Assembly (NCBI RefSeq): GCF_016615955.1
Contig: NZ_CP067113.1
Span: 1,736,001-1,800,000, forward strand
Direction of reading: 5' to 3'
DNA length: 64,000 bases
From: Luteimonas sp. MC1750
Lineage (GTDB): Bacteria; Pseudomonadota; Gammaproteobacteria; Xanthomonadales; Xanthomonadaceae
The notes beneath the pieces are model-generated. The model did not search any database. It saw nothing but the letters and a program-made list of their open reading frames with translations, and was not told the DNA's origin. Both the position numbers and the translations under genes were made by a program. This document shows positions 10,720 through 20,185 of this stretch, piece after piece. Numbering within the stretch: the first letter of the stretch is position 1; each line of letters begins with the position of its first letter.

Positions 10720-11594
10720 ACCAGGTCCCGCCGGCTTCCGGCGCGCAGCAGCAGCGTGGTCGCGCCCAGGATCACCAGGAACAGCATGAACGCCACCGCC
10801 GACGCCCGGCCAAGGTTCCACCAGCGGAAGCCCTCCTCGAACATCAGGTAGAGCACGCTGACCGTGGACTGCAGCGGATCGCCGCGGGTCATCACGTAGG
10901 GCTCGGCGAAGAGCTGGAAATAGCCCGACACCGTGATCACCGACACCACCAGCAGCACCGGTCCCAGCGCCGGCAGGGTGATGTGCAGGATCTGCCGCCA
11001 GGTCGAGGCGCCGTCGATGCGCGCGGCCTCGTAGAGCTCGCGCGGGATCGCCTGCAGGCCGGCCAGCAGGATCACCATGTTGTAGCCGAAGTTCTTCCAC
11101 ACCGCGAAGCCGATGATCGTGGGCATCGCCCAGAGCGGATCACCCAGCCAGTCGACCGGCGAGATCCCGACGTGGCCCAGCGCCCAGTTCACCAGGCCGT
11201 AGCTGGTGTGGAACAGGTAGCGCCAGATCACCGCCACCGCCACCAGGGTGGTGACCACCGGCGCGAAGAGCGCGGTTCGGAACACGGCCTTGGCGCGCGC
11301 GAGCTGCGAGTCCAGCAGCAGCGCCGCCGCCAGCGACACGCCGATCGACAGCGGCACGCCGACGAGGACGAAATAGCTGGTGTTCCACAGCGCCGTCCAG
11401 AAGATCGGCGTGCGCAGCAGCTCCAGGTAGTTGTCCAGCGCGACGAAGCGCAGGTGCGCGGGATCGGCCAGCGCGTAGAGGTCGAAGTCGGTCAGGCTGA
11501 GCAGCAGCGCCGAGGCGACCGGCAGGGCGAAGAACAGCCCGATCACGATCAGTGCGGGGGCCACGAACATCCAGCCGGCGACTCCACCGCGCAT
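10716..11594 (-). CDS. Carbohydrate ABC transporter permease (MalF/UgpA type)
   Basis: This is the first membrane subunit of the sugar importer, 292 residues with about six membrane segments. It has a canonical EAA loop (ELYEAARIDGASTWRQILHITLPALGP). Its ATG shares one base with the stop of the binding-protein gene (TGATG), and its own stop overlaps the next permease start. The binding protein and both permeases are therefore tightly coupled. The short N-terminus fits UgpA-like rather than long MalF-like subunits. The substrate is inferred only from the surrounding glycosidases. Confidence 0.92.
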   Translation of the reverse strand: MRGGVAGWMFVAPALIVIGLFFALPVASALLLSLTDFDLYALADPAHLRFVALDNYLELLRTPIFWTALWNTSYFVLVGVPLSIGVSLAAALLLDSQLARAKAVFRTALFAPVVTTLVAVAVIWRYLFHTSYGLVNWALGHVGISPVDWLGDPLWAMPTIIGFAVWKNFGYNMVILLAGLQAIPRELYEAARIDGASTWRQILHITLPALGPVLLVVSVITVSGYFQLFAEPYVMTRGDPLQSTVSVLYLMFEEGFRWWNLGRASAVAFMLFLVILGATTLLLRAGSRRDLV

Positions 11595-12892
11595 CACCGC
11601 GCCTCCTGGTCCACGATCCAGCGCCGCTTGGCGAGGATGGCGTCGACGGCGGCATCGAGCTCGCGCACGGCCTGGTCCTGCGCCAGCCCACCGCGCACCA
11701 CGCGCTCGGTCACCAGCCGCAGCTCCTGCGCGATGCGTTCCCACTCGAGCACCTTGGGCGTCGGGCGCACGCGCTCCAGCTGGTCGCGGAAGGCGGCGGC
11801 CAGCGGGTCGGCCGCGAGGTCGGGGTGCTGCCACGCGCTGCGGCGCGGCGGGAGATTGCCGCTCAGCGCGTGGAAGCGGCGCTGCACCGCCGGGCGCGAC
11901 AGGTATTCCACCAGCCGCCAGGCGGCATCGGCGTGGGCGCCGCCGCGCGGCAGCACCAGGCTGGTGCCACCGGCGATGCCGGCGCCCGGGCCGTCGGGGC
12001 CGGGCAGCGGCATCGTGCCCCAGGCATCCGCCAGCGCCGGCGGCGCGCGGCGGCGGAACTCGCGGATGTTCCACGGCCCCGACAGGTAGAAGGCATACGA
12101 GCCGCGGAAGAACTCGTCCCAGACATTGGACACCTGGGTTTCCGACAGCGCCGGCGCCCAGCCCTCCTCGAAGATCCGCGCATAGAACGCCAGCGCGCGG
12201 CGGAACCCGGGGCTGTCGAAATTGCCGCGGGTGTCGCCATCGCGCAGCAGCGGATCGTCCTGCTGCAGGGCCAGCGACAGCTGCGGCTCGAACTCGTTGA
12301 GCGGCAGCAGGATCGCGTGCCGGCCTGGACCGGCCGCGCGCTGCACCGCGGCCATCGCCGCCGCCCACTCCTTCCAGGTGCGCGGCGCCGTCGCGACCCC
12401 GGCGTCGCGCAGGATGTCCTTGCGGTAGAACAGCAGCCGGGTGTCCACATACCAGGGCACGCCCAGCAGCTCGCCATCGACGACGTTGGTGTCGAGGATG
12501 CCGGGGAAGTAATCGCCGGCATCGACCACGACCGAGGCGTCGACGCGCGGCCGCAGCGGCTCCAGCGCGTCCAGCGCCGCGAACTCGGGAATCCAGGTAT
12601 TGCCCAGCTGCAGCAGGTCGGGCATCGCGTCGGCGGCATAGGCGGTCAGCAGCTTCTCGTGCGCCGCCGTCCACGGGATGGCCTGGACCTCGACGCGCAG
12701 GCCGGGATGCTCGCGCTCGAAATCCGGCAGGAGCTCGGCGACCACCTCGGCTTCGCGGCCCATCGCCCAGAAGCGGATGGTGGTGGTGGCGTCGTCGCCG
12801 CCCGGCGTGCAGCCGCCGACGGAGGTCACTACCAGCAGGAACAGCAAGGCCAGGACGGCCGCCGGGATTCGCGCCGGGCGGAGCCGGACCAT
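11594..12892 (-). CDS. Sugar ABC transporter substrate-binding lipoprotein
   Basis: This 432-residue extracellular solute-binding protein (family 1) captures oligosaccharides in the periplasm for the adjacent permeases. The N-terminus is a lipoprotein signal (VLALLFLLVVTSVGGC, lipobox SVGGC), so the protein should be tethered to the inner membrane. Family features include TIRFWAMGREAEVVAELLPDF, LGVPWYVDTRLLFYRKDIL and FYLSGPWNIREFRR. It starts five bases after the stop of the GH144-like gene. The ligand cannot be named from sequence alone. Confidence 0.9.
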   Translation of the reverse strand: MVRLRPARIPAAVLALLFLLVVTSVGGCTPGGDDATTTIRFWAMGREAEVVAELLPDFEREHPGLRVEVQAIPWTAAHEKLLTAYAADAMPDLLQLGNTWIPEFAALDALEPLRPRVDASVVVDAGDYFPGILDTNVVDGELLGVPWYVDTRLLFYRKDILRDAGVATAPRTWKEWAAAMAAVQRAAGPGRHAILLPLNEFEPQLSLALQQDDPLLRDGDTRGNFDSPGFRRALAFYARIFEEGWAPALSETQVSNVWDEFFRGSYAFYLSGPWNIREFRRRAPPALADAWGTMPLPGPDGPGAGIAGGTSLVLPRGGAHADAAWRLVEYLSRPAVQRRFHALSGNLPPRRSAWQHPDLAADPLAAAFRDQLERVRPTPKVLEWERIAQELRLVTERVVRGGLAQDQAVRELDAAVDAILAKRRWIVDQEAR

Positions 12893-12897
12893 CCGGG

Positions 12898-14607
12898 TCA
12901 GGCCGCGCGTCGCGGCAGGCGGGCCGACGCCGCGCCGTCGGGGCGTCGGGCCACCGCCCGTGGCTCGCGGGTGACACCGGCCGGCGCGCGTGCGTCCGCG
13001 CCGTCGCCCCCAGCGGCATCGGGAGCCGGGCCCTGGCCCTCACCGGGCGGATCGTCCCCGCCCTCGCCGGTGCCCTGCTCCCCGGCCGCGTCACCCGCCT
13101 GCAGCTCGGCCAGCCAGCCGCCGGTGAAGCCCGCGCGCTCCAGCCCCCTGCGGATGTACGGGCTGCGCTTCATGACCTCCCAGACGAAGCCGCTGCGGTA
13201 GTTGGCGATGCCGATCAGGATCGGCCCCTGGTCGATGCCGATGTAGTCGCTGGCGACCCAGCCCTTGCCGGGCACGATGCGCCCGGTCTTGAGCGGAATG
13301 TCGTACTCGAAGCTCGGATTGAAGGAATCGAGGAAGCCGTAGCTCGAGTACAGGTACTCGCCATGGTGCTCGACCAGCGCTTCGGTCGCCGGCACCACCA
13401 GCTCGGGCGCGTACGGCAGCGACGCGATCGCCGCGGTCGGGGCGATCGTGCCGTCGTCGAAGGCCACCGCGATCCCCGCGCCGCGGGCGCTGTAATGGCG
13501 GAACTCGCGCATCTGCCCGTTGTAGTCCTGGTCGGTGCGCTGCGGCCCGTCGCTGGCGGTCAGGCCCCAGATGTCCGGCCCGTAGCCCTTCCAGCCCATC
13601 GGGTTCTCGATCGCGTACGAGCGCTGGGCGTAGGTGGCGCGACGCGAGTTCTCGAAGTAGTCGATCCCCCGGTCGCGCATGTAGGCGTCGCGGATGCCGC
13701 GGAAATCGATCCAGGCGTGGCTGTACTGGTGGCCGAAGTGCGGCGCGAAGCTCAGGTATTCCTGGCCCTGGTAGATGCCCCAGCTGTCGTCATAGGTCTT
13801 CGTCCACGTGGTCCAGGCCTCCGGCTCGACCGGGTGCGTCGGCGATCCGAGCGCGAGGATGTAGACCAGCATCGCCTCGTCGTAGCCGGTCCAGTCGTGC
13901 TCGATGAAGCCGCTTTCCGGGTACCAGCCCATCGACACCAGTGGCGGCCGGACCTGCAGCCAGGGCCACTCGATGCGCCGGTAGAGCGCATCGGCCAGCT
14001 CGCGGATGCGCTGTTCGCGCGGCTCGTCGCTGTCGTAGTAGGCCTGCGCGAACAGCACGCCCAGCATCATCAGCCCGGTGTCGACGCTCGAAAGCTCCAC
14101 CCAGGGCTCGTAGCGGTGGCCGGTGCGCATGTCGAGGAAGTGGTAGAAAAAGCCGCGGTGGCCGATGGTGCCGGTGGCCGCCGGCCCCTGCGGCGACTCG
14201 AGCAGGAATTCCAGGGTCAGCAGCGTGCGGTCGACCGCCTGCCGACGGCTGATCCAGCCGTTCTCGATCCCGATCGGATAGGCCGTCAGCGCGAAGCCGA
14301 TCGCCGCCACGCTCGCGAACGGGCGTGACGGGAAGCGGTCGGGCGTCATGCCGTTGCGCTCGTCGGTGGTGTCCCAGAAGAACTGGAAGGTGCGCTTCTC
14401 GATATCGCGGAACAGCGGCGGCAGCGTCATCGGCCCCGGCGGCGCCGCGTCCGGCGGCGGCGCCGTCACCACCACCTCCTCGATCGGCCCCGGCCGCGGC
14501 GGCTCGACCTCCTGCGCCTGGTCTCCACGCCCGCAGGCGGCGAGCATCAGCACGCAGGCGAGCAGCGGCAGGACGAACGGGGTTGGACGTGTCCGCGTCC
14601 GCATCAT
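12898..14607 (-). CDS. GH144-like glycoamylase-domain lipoprotein (putative endo-beta-1,2-glucanase)
   Basis: This 569-residue protein belongs to the 'glycoamylase' (PF10091) group that includes GH144 endo-beta-1,2-glucanases. Recognisable stretches are FRDIEKRTFQFFWDTTDE, GFFYHFLDMRTGHRY, SSVDTGLMMLGVL, SGFIEHDWTGYDEAMLVYILALGSPTHPV, ENPMGWKGYGPDIWGLTASDGP and DQGPILIGIANYRSG. The signal peptide ends in a lipobox, LAAC, with Cys25. The mature N-terminus is Pro/Glu-rich and the C-terminus has a Gly/Asp-rich tail of about 70 residues, probably disordered. The ATG at 14607 gives the lipoprotein signal directly; longer upstream frames do not. It lies 16 bases downstream of the TonB receptor gene, fitting periplasmic or outer-membrane trimming of glucan. 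The linkage specificity is inference. Confidence 0.75.
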   Translation of the reverse strand: MMRTRTRPTPFVLPLLACVLMLAACGRGDQAQEVEPPRPGPIEEVVVTAPPPDAAPPGPMTLPPLFRDIEKRTFQFFWDTTDERNGMTPDRFPSRPFASVAAIGFALTAYPIGIENGWISRRQAVDRTLLTLEFLLESPQGPAATGTIGHRGFFYHFLDMRTGHRYEPWVELSSVDTGLMMLGVLFAQAYYDSDEPREQRIRELADALYRRIEWPWLQVRPPLVSMGWYPESGFIEHDWTGYDEAMLVYILALGSPTHPVEPEAWTTWTKTYDDSWGIYQGQEYLSFAPHFGHQYSHAWIDFRGIRDAYMRDRGIDYFENSRRATYAQRSYAIENPMGWKGYGPDIWGLTASDGPQRTDQDYNGQMREFRHYSARGAGIAVAFDDGTIAPTAAIASLPYAPELVVPATEALVEHHGEYLYSSYGFLDSFNPSFEYDIPLKTGRIVPGKGWVASDYIGIDQGPILIGIANYRSGFVWEVMKRSPYIRRGLERAGFTGGWLAELQAGDAAGEQGTGEGGDDPPGEGQGPAPDAAGGDGADARAPAGVTREPRAVARRPDGAASARLPRRAA

Positions 14608-14623
14608 TCCTGCCGCAACCTGG

Positions 14624-17593
14624 TCACCAGTTGAACCCCATCGAGAGCTTGAAGGTCCGCGTCGGCAGCAGCTGGCTGGTCGGGCGGCCGAGATTGGGAT
14701 TCGGCTCGCCGGGCGCGCCGAACCAGTCATCGCGACCATCGTAGTTCACCCAGTCGAACACGTTCAGCACGTCGCCGCGGACATAGAAGCTGAGCCGCTC
14801 CCCGGCCTGCCAGGTGCGCTGGGCGGCCAGGTCGAACTGCTTGAAGCCCAGCGTGCCGTCCGGGGTGTAGTAGTCGATGATGCAGTCGTCCCAGCCGGCC
14901 AGGCAGTTGGTGCCCTGGCGTGGGCTGGGGCTGGCGAGGCTCAGCTTGCCCGACAGCGTGAGACCGAACGGCGCCTCGTAGATGCCGGTCGCGACCAGGC
15001 GATGCTTCGGCACGCCGGTCGAGGCCAGCCAACCGAAGCCGGCCAGGTCGGGATAGTCGAACGCGCCGCCGGACGTGGTGTTCGCGTTCTGCTCGGCGTC
15101 GGTGAAGGTATAGGCCAGCGTCATGCCCCAGCGCGAGGCGGGCGTATAGGGCTTGTCGACCTTTAGCGCCAGGCTGTTGGCGCGGGTTTCGAGCCCGTTG
15201 GTGCCGATGATCAGGCGCCCGTAGCCCGGCACGCCGAACGCGGCGTCGTCCCACGGCGGACCCCAGGTCGTCCCCGGCGCGAAGAACTCGCCGTCCGGCC
15301 TGCGGTTGCCGAGGTGGAACACCAGGCCGTCATGGCTGGTGACGTGCGACAGCGTCACCTCGGTGACCCACGCGCCGTACAGGTTGCGCATGCCCAGGCT
15401 GAACTGGTCGGAGTAAGGGGTCTTCAGGTCGTTGTCGAGCAGGTAGCGCTCGGAGCCCAGGTTCGGATTGGCGGCCACCAGGGCCTGCAGGGCCGCAGGA
15501 TCGAACCAGGTCTCGTCCCAGGCCAGGCAGGTCGGGCTGGACGCGTTGCAGTCATGCCCCGCGGTATCGAACTGGTAGGTGTAGGGCGGGAAGCTGTACT
15601 TGGTGGTCTCCAGCGCCAGCTGGCTGAAGAGGTTGCGGTCGTAGGACCGGCCCGCGCCGCCGAAAATCACGTGCCGCTGGTCGCCGAGCAGGTCGTAGGA
15701 GAAGCCAAGCCGCGGCTGCCACGCGTCCTTGAAATCGTCGCGCTCCGACCCGGTGCTGATGTAGTCGTCGATGCGGATGCCCGAGCCCGGTGCGTTGATG
15801 TTGTCCCAGCCACGCAGGGCGGCCACGTAGTCGGCCGGGGTCACGTAATCGGTATAGGCGGGATTGGTCTCGTAGTCCCAGCGCAGGCCCAGGTTTAGCG
15901 TCAGGTGCTCGTTGACCTCCCAGTCGTCCTGCACATAGATGCCGTACTGCTTCCCGGACGTGGTCAGTCCGCCCGTCGCCTCGCCCAGCGGCGCACCGAA
16001 GCGGACCTGGTACGGGATCGAGGTGTCCTGGCCGATGTCGTAGTAATACTGGGCGTTGTAGGGGTTCTGCTCCAGCGACGTGATGTCGATGTCCTTGAAC
16101 TTCACGCCCATCTTGATGGTGTGGCTGCCGCTCCACTCGAAGCTGTTGAGGGTCAGGTCGTTCTGCACCGACCAGCCCTTCTGCCCCTTGTCCTGGAAAT
16201 CCGGCCCGCCACCGGCCTGCAGGATCACGTCGTTCGAGTTGTCTGTGGTCAGCACGTAGCCGGGTTCCAGCGTGAACGCGCGCGGGCGCCAGCTCGCATC
16301 CTCGTAGCCGACGTGGAAGTCGTTGAGGAAGCGCTCGCCGCTGTACTGGTAGCGCAGGTCGATGCGACGGTCGTCGTTGTCCTTCTCGCTGCCGTACATG
16401 CGGGCGCGCGTGCCGTCGAAGTTGCCGAGCTCGCTTTCCTCGCGGACCTTGGCCGTCAGCTCCACCAGGTGCGCGTCGCCGGGCAGCCAGCTGAGCTTGC
16501 CGAAGTACATGTCCTGCTTGAACGGCGCGCTGAAGCTGCCGATGAGCGGCTGCAGCGCCGGCGGCAGCAGTTCCGGCGTGCTGGCGAAGCCCTGCCCCGG
16601 CGTCACCGCGCGCGGCGAGATGTACTCCTTGGCCTCGTAGGCGATGAAGAACTGCAGCCGGTCGCGGATGATCGGGCCTTCGAAGGACGCGCCGTACTGC
16701 TCCTCGCGGAATTCCGCCTTGCGGCCCTCCGCGGCCTCGCTCTCGGTCGCCTTGCGCCAGTCGGTGGAGGTGCGGTCCCAGAAGAAGCTGCCGCCGAATT
16801 CGTTGCTGCCCGAGCGCGTGACCGCGGTGATCGCCGCGCTGCCGAGCTGGTCGTATTCGGCCTTGTAGTTGGAGGTGATCACCTTGTACTCGCCGATCGC
16901 GGCCTGCGGGAACGGATTGCCGCGGGTCGAGTCCTGGCCGCTGACGCCGCCGGGCAGCACGTAGTTCTTCTGCCCCACGCCGTCGATGAAGACGTTGATC
17001 GCGCTGGAGTCCTGCGCGCCCGAGCGCAGCCGGGTCGAGCCGTCGCTGCCCTGCGAGAACTGCACGCCGGGCACGGTGTCGGCAAAGGCGAGGAAGTTGC
17101 GCGTGCCCTGCGGCAGCGCCTGGATCTGCCGGGGCGTGATGTAGGTCGCCACCTCGGAGGTCCGCGTCTCCACCAGCACCTGGGCGGTCACGGTCACCGC
17201 GTCGAGGGTCTCCGCGTCGCCGGCGGTGGCGGTTTCCTCGACCCCGCCCACGCCCAGGTCGAGGGTGGCGGTCTGGCCCACGCGCACGGTGATCTCGCGG
17301 CTGTCGGTCCGGCCGCCGGCGCTGACGTCGATGCGATAGCTGCCCGGTGGCAGCCCGCCCAGGCTGTAGGCGCCGTTGCTCGCGCGCACGCTGCGGCGCA
17401 GCCCGGTGGCCAGGTTGGTCGCGGTCACTTCGGCGTCGGTGGCCGGAGCCGAATCCAGCATGACCTGGCCGCGGATGGTGGCGGCGGTCGACTGGGCGAG
17501 CGCAGGCGTCGCGCCCAGCAGCAGGCCGGTGGCCAAGGCAGCGGCCAGCAGCGAGCGCTGGACGGGAAGGTGTCGCTGGGGGTGCGTGCTCAT
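14624..17593 (-). CDS. TonB-dependent receptor, Oar-like, with N-terminal carboxypeptidase regulatory-like domain
   Basis: This 989-residue outer-membrane receptor leads the glycan operon and probably imports oligosaccharides using TonB energy. A signal peptide (LLAAALATGLLLGATPALAQ) is followed by a carboxypeptidase regulatory-like beta domain at about 35-115 (ATIRGQVMLDSAPATDAEVTA, GLPPGSYRIDV). A plug domain (FADTVPGVQF, VFIDGVGQKNYVLPGG, TRSGSNEFGGSFFW) and a long beta-barrel follow, ending in aromatic FNW as expected for BAM insertion. GGAG precedes the ATG at 17593 by eight bases. The Oar-like architecture differs from the second receptor in the window. Its genetic link to the ABC importer and two exported glycosidases supports a carbohydrate ligand. 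Confidence 0.9.
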   Translation of the reverse strand: MSTHPQRHLPVQRSLLAAALATGLLLGATPALAQSTAATIRGQVMLDSAPATDAEVTATNLATGLRRSVRASNGAYSLGGLPPGSYRIDVSAGGRTDSREITVRVGQTATLDLGVGGVEETATAGDAETLDAVTVTAQVLVETRTSEVATYITPRQIQALPQGTRNFLAFADTVPGVQFSQGSDGSTRLRSGAQDSSAINVFIDGVGQKNYVLPGGVSGQDSTRGNPFPQAAIGEYKVITSNYKAEYDQLGSAAITAVTRSGSNEFGGSFFWDRTSTDWRKATESEAAEGRKAEFREEQYGASFEGPIIRDRLQFFIAYEAKEYISPRAVTPGQGFASTPELLPPALQPLIGSFSAPFKQDMYFGKLSWLPGDAHLVELTAKVREESELGNFDGTRARMYGSEKDNDDRRIDLRYQYSGERFLNDFHVGYEDASWRPRAFTLEPGYVLTTDNSNDVILQAGGGPDFQDKGQKGWSVQNDLTLNSFEWSGSHTIKMGVKFKDIDITSLEQNPYNAQYYYDIGQDTSIPYQVRFGAPLGEATGGLTTSGKQYGIYVQDDWEVNEHLTLNLGLRWDYETNPAYTDYVTPADYVAALRGWDNINAPGSGIRIDDYISTGSERDDFKDAWQPRLGFSYDLLGDQRHVIFGGAGRSYDRNLFSQLALETTKYSFPPYTYQFDTAGHDCNASSPTCLAWDETWFDPAALQALVAANPNLGSERYLLDNDLKTPYSDQFSLGMRNLYGAWVTEVTLSHVTSHDGLVFHLGNRRPDGEFFAPGTTWGPPWDDAAFGVPGYGRLIIGTNGLETRANSLALKVDKPYTPASRWGMTLAYTFTDAEQNANTTSGGAFDYPDLAGFGWLASTGVPKHRLVATGIYEAPFGLTLSGKLSLASPSPRQGTNCLAGWDDCIIDYYTPDGTLGFKQFDLAAQRTWQAGERLSFYVRGDVLNVFDWVNYDGRDDWFGAPGEPNPNLGRPTSQLLPTRTFKLSMGFNW

Positions 17594-17806
17594 GTCGATC
17601 TCCAGGGGCCAGTCAGGGCACGGGGCGGGCGCCGGCGCGCAGGCCGGGTTCCGCGGACACGCACTGCTGGACGATGGAGCGGCTGCCGTCCCCTGTGCCG
17701 GCCCCCTCCCTCGACTGCAGCCGCAGCCGCAACGCACGTGCCCCGAGCCCGGCGATATCTACCCCCATGCTGGTGAGCGCCGGGTGCACGCGCCCGTCCG
17801 CCTTGC

Positions 17807-18106
17807 TCAGGGCAGCACCTTGCGGAACGGACGGACCTCGACGCTGGCATAGACGCCCGCGGCGACATACGGGTCGGCATCGGCCCAGGCGCGCGCATCC
17901 TCCAGCGAGTCGAAGCGGGCGATGACGATGCTGCCCGAAAATCCAGCCGGCCCGGGGTCATCGGCATCGACGGCCGGGCATGGGCCCGCCACCAGCAGCC
18001 GGCCCTCGTCGCGCAGCAGCTGCAGGCGCGCGAGGTGCGCGCCGCGCGACGCCGCGCGCCTGTCCAGCACCCCGGCGCCGTCGCGCCCTTCGATCGCGTA
18101 CCACAT
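17807..18106 (-). CDS. YciI family protein
   Basis: This 99-residue protein begins [17 protein letters not shown] and has the ferredoxin-like YciI fold signature, including [57 protein letters not shown] and [11 protein letters not shown]. The His and Asp residues typical of YciI are retained. The physiological role of the family is poorly known; enzymatic functions have been suggested for some members. It is monocistronic, transcribed away from scpA. In Xanthomonads such genes often sit near septation or segregation genes, as here. Confidence 0.88.
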   Translation of the reverse strand: MWYAIEGRDGAGVLDRRAASRGAHLARLQLLRDEGRLLVAGPCPAVDADDPGPAGFSGSIVIARFDSLEDARAWADADPYVAAGVYASVEVRPFRKVLP

Positions 18107-18451
18107 CGGTCCTGCTCCATCTGCCGGCAACGGCCGCCATGCTAGCCGCAACCCGCGATGAAGCCCCGCATCTGTACGGGCTGGACAAGCCGCATTCGCT
18201 GCCAGTACCCTGAACCCCGGTTCCGAGTGCCGGAACGCAGCGGCGGCGCGGTCCGCCCGTCCTGCCCCAGCCGGCCCACCCACGACCTCACTGCCACCGC
18301 GCCGCCACGGCTGAAGCCGTCGCGCCCGGCCGGAGTGGTCTGGCTGCAGTGCCCCGCGGCCGCCGGCCGCACAGGCGCCACCGCGTCCCGTCCGGGGCCT
18401 GGCGCATGCGTTCTTCCAAGTTCGAGTGGCCCGGAGGGGGCCGCCACACCG
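18107..18451. other. Divergent intergenic region between yciI-like gene and scpA
   Basis: This 345-base stretch should hold the promoters for the YciI gene (leftward) and scpA (rightward). A weak scpA candidate is TGGACA at 18182-18187 with TACCCT at 18206-18211, an 18-base spacer. A frame open from 18158 into scpA lacks protein-like composition and is taken as non-coding. No repeat or RNA structure was recognised. Confidence 0.4.
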
Positions 18452-19387
18452 ATGACCCAAGCCGGTTCTGACACCGCTGCCGCAGCCGCGCCGGACGCCC
18501 ACGTGCCCGGGCGGGCGCCGATGCAGCAGGAAATCGCGCTGGCCACGGTGCACGGGCAGCCGCTGCTGCAGCTGCCGCAGGACCTCTACATCCCGCCGGA
18601 CGCGCTGGAGGTGATCCTCGAAGCGTTCGAAGGGCCGCTCGACCTGCTGCTGTACCTGATCCGGCGCCAGAACCTCGACATCCTCGACATCCCGGTGGCC
18701 GAGATCACCCGCCAGTACGTCTCCTACATCGACGTGATGCAGGAGCTGCGCTTCGAGCTGGCGGCGGAATACCTGGTGATGGCCGCGATCCTGGCCGAGA
18801 TCAAGTCGCGCATGCTGCTGCCGCGTCCGCCGGCCGACGAAGGCCTCGAGGACGATCCGCGCGCCGACCTGGTGCGCAGGCTGCAGGAGTACGAGCGCTT
18901 CAAGCAGGCCGCCGAGGACATCGACACCCTCCCCCGGCTGGACCGCGACACCAGCGTCGCCAGCGCCTTCGTGCCGGAACGCACGATCCACCGCGAGCCG
19001 CCGCCGGTCGACCTGCGCGAGATGCTGATGGCCCTGCACGACGTGCTCAAGCGCGCCGAGCTGTTCACCGGCCACGCGATCCGCCGCGACGCGCTGAGCG
19101 TGCGCCAGCGCATGGGCGAACTGCTCGCGCGGCTGGAGGACGGCGCCTTCCACCGCTTCGAGCAGCTGTTCGAAGCGCGCGAGGGCAAGCTGGGCGTGGT
19201 GGTGACCTTCCTCTCGATCCTCGAGCTGGCCAAGGAACGCCTGCTGGACATCGTGCAGGAAGCGCCGCTGGCGCCGATCTACGTCAAGTCGCTGGCGGTG
19301 GACCACTCCGGCGACGCCCCGCTCGAGTTCGCCAGCGAATTCGACGACGACATCGATGATGCCGCCGGCGACGACGCCGGGCGCTGA
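18452..19387 (+). CDS. scpA: Segregation and condensation protein A
   Basis: ScpA is the kleisin that bridges SMC heads and binds ScpB in the condensin complex. The kleisin N-terminal motif [31 protein letters not shown] lies near residue 63, followed by [20 protein letters not shown]. The C-terminal winged-helix part carries [30 protein letters not shown]. The ATG at 18452 is chosen because GGAGG lies upstream and the next 20 residues are low-complexity Ala-rich; the ATG at 18521 is an alternative. At 311 residues it is slightly long because of that extension and an acidic C-terminus. It is followed by scpB after 27 bases. Confidence 0.93.
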   Translation: MTQAGSDTAAAAAPDAHVPGRAPMQQEIALATVHGQPLLQLPQDLYIPPDALEVILEAFEGPLDLLLYLIRRQNLDILDIPVAEITRQYVSYIDVMQELRFELAAEYLVMAAILAEIKSRMLLPRPPADEGLEDDPRADLVRRLQEYERFKQAAEDIDTLPRLDRDTSVASAFVPERTIHREPPPVDLREMLMALHDVLKRAELFTGHAIRRDALSVRQRMGELLARLEDGAFHRFEQLFEAREGKLGVVVTFLSILELAKERLLDIVQEAPLAPIYVKSLAVDHSGDAPLEFASEFDDDIDDAAGDDAGR

Positions 19388-19414
19388 CGCGTCGCCACCC
19401 GCAACAGGACACGC

Positions 19415-20185
19415 ATGGATCCGCTACTGATCAAACGCATCGTCGAAGCCGCCCTGCTGGCCAGCAGCCAGCCGCTGACGGTGGTGCAGCTCAACGGGCT
19501 GTTCCCGCTGGACGAACCGGCGCCGGAAGGCGGCATCGGGCAGGCGCTCGAAGCGCTGCAGGCCGAATGCGCCGACCGCGGCGTGGAACTTGTGGAGGTC
19601 GCCTCCGGCTGGCGCTACCAGGTGAAGTCCGAGGTCCACGCCTGGGTGGCGCGGCTGTGGACCGAGCGCCAGGTGAAGTACACCCGCGCCACGCTCGAGA
19701 CCCTGGCGCTGATCGCCTACCGCCAGCCGATCACCCGCGGCGAAATCGAGCAGGTGCGCGGCGTGGCGACCAACAGCAACATCATCAAGGCGCTGGAAGA
19801 GCGCGAGTGGATCCGCGTGGTCGGCCACCGCGACATGCCCGGGCGACCGGAGCTGCTGGGGACCACCAAGGGCTTCCTCGACTATTTCGGGCTCAAGCGC
19901 CTGGACGAACTGCCGCCGCTGTCGGAGCTCAAGGATTTCGGCGAGCTGGAGCCGCAGCTGCAGTTCGAGCCCGAGGCGAAGGACGCCGGCGACGCGATGC
20001 CGCTGGGCGACATCGATGCCGGCAGCGCCGACGCCGACAACGACACAGACACAGAAGACACAGACACCGGATCCGACACCGTGGACGCCACGGACGCCGG
20101 GGACGTTCCGCCGCACACCGCGGCAACCGACGAAGACGATGCCCTCGCCGACGACGGCGACAGCACTGGAGTGGAAGAAGAATGA
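19415..20185 (+). CDS. scpB: Segregation and condensation protein B
   Basis: ScpB dimerises through winged-helix domains and binds ScpA in the SMC complex. Family sequence runs from [21 protein letters not shown] through [81 protein letters not shown]. After about residue 185 the protein has a 70-residue acidic tail rich in Asp, Glu and Thr, including [13 protein letters not shown] encoded by short CAGACA-type repeats at about 20044-20070. Such tails are common in Xanthomonad ScpB but vary in length. The stop overlaps the rluB start by four bases. Confidence 0.93.
   Translation: MDPLLIKRIVEAALLASSQPLTVVQLNGLFPLDEPAPEGGIGQALEALQAECADRGVELVEVASGWRYQVKSEVHAWVARLWTERQVKYTRATLETLALIAYRQPITRGEIEQVRGVATNSNIIKALEEREWIRVVGHRDMPGRPELLGTTKGFLDYFGLKRLDELPPLSELKDFGELEPQLQFEPEAKDAGDAMPLGDIDAGSADADNDTDTEDTDTGSDTVDATDAGDVPPHTAATDEDDALADDGDSTGVEEE

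Noticed and set aside
17613..17768. 51-residue minus-strand frame upstream of the TonB receptor (starting MGVDIAGLGARALRLRLQ)
   Set aside because: It has no ribosome site, and the Gly/Arg-rich composition is usual for a high-GC non-coding frame. A faint likeness to a LacI-family C-terminus was not enough to call a gene remnant.
18158..18451. Extension of ScpA by 98 residues
   Set aside because: The added sequence is Pro/Arg/Ser-rich without homology features, and the kleisin motif is well placed with the ATG at 18452.
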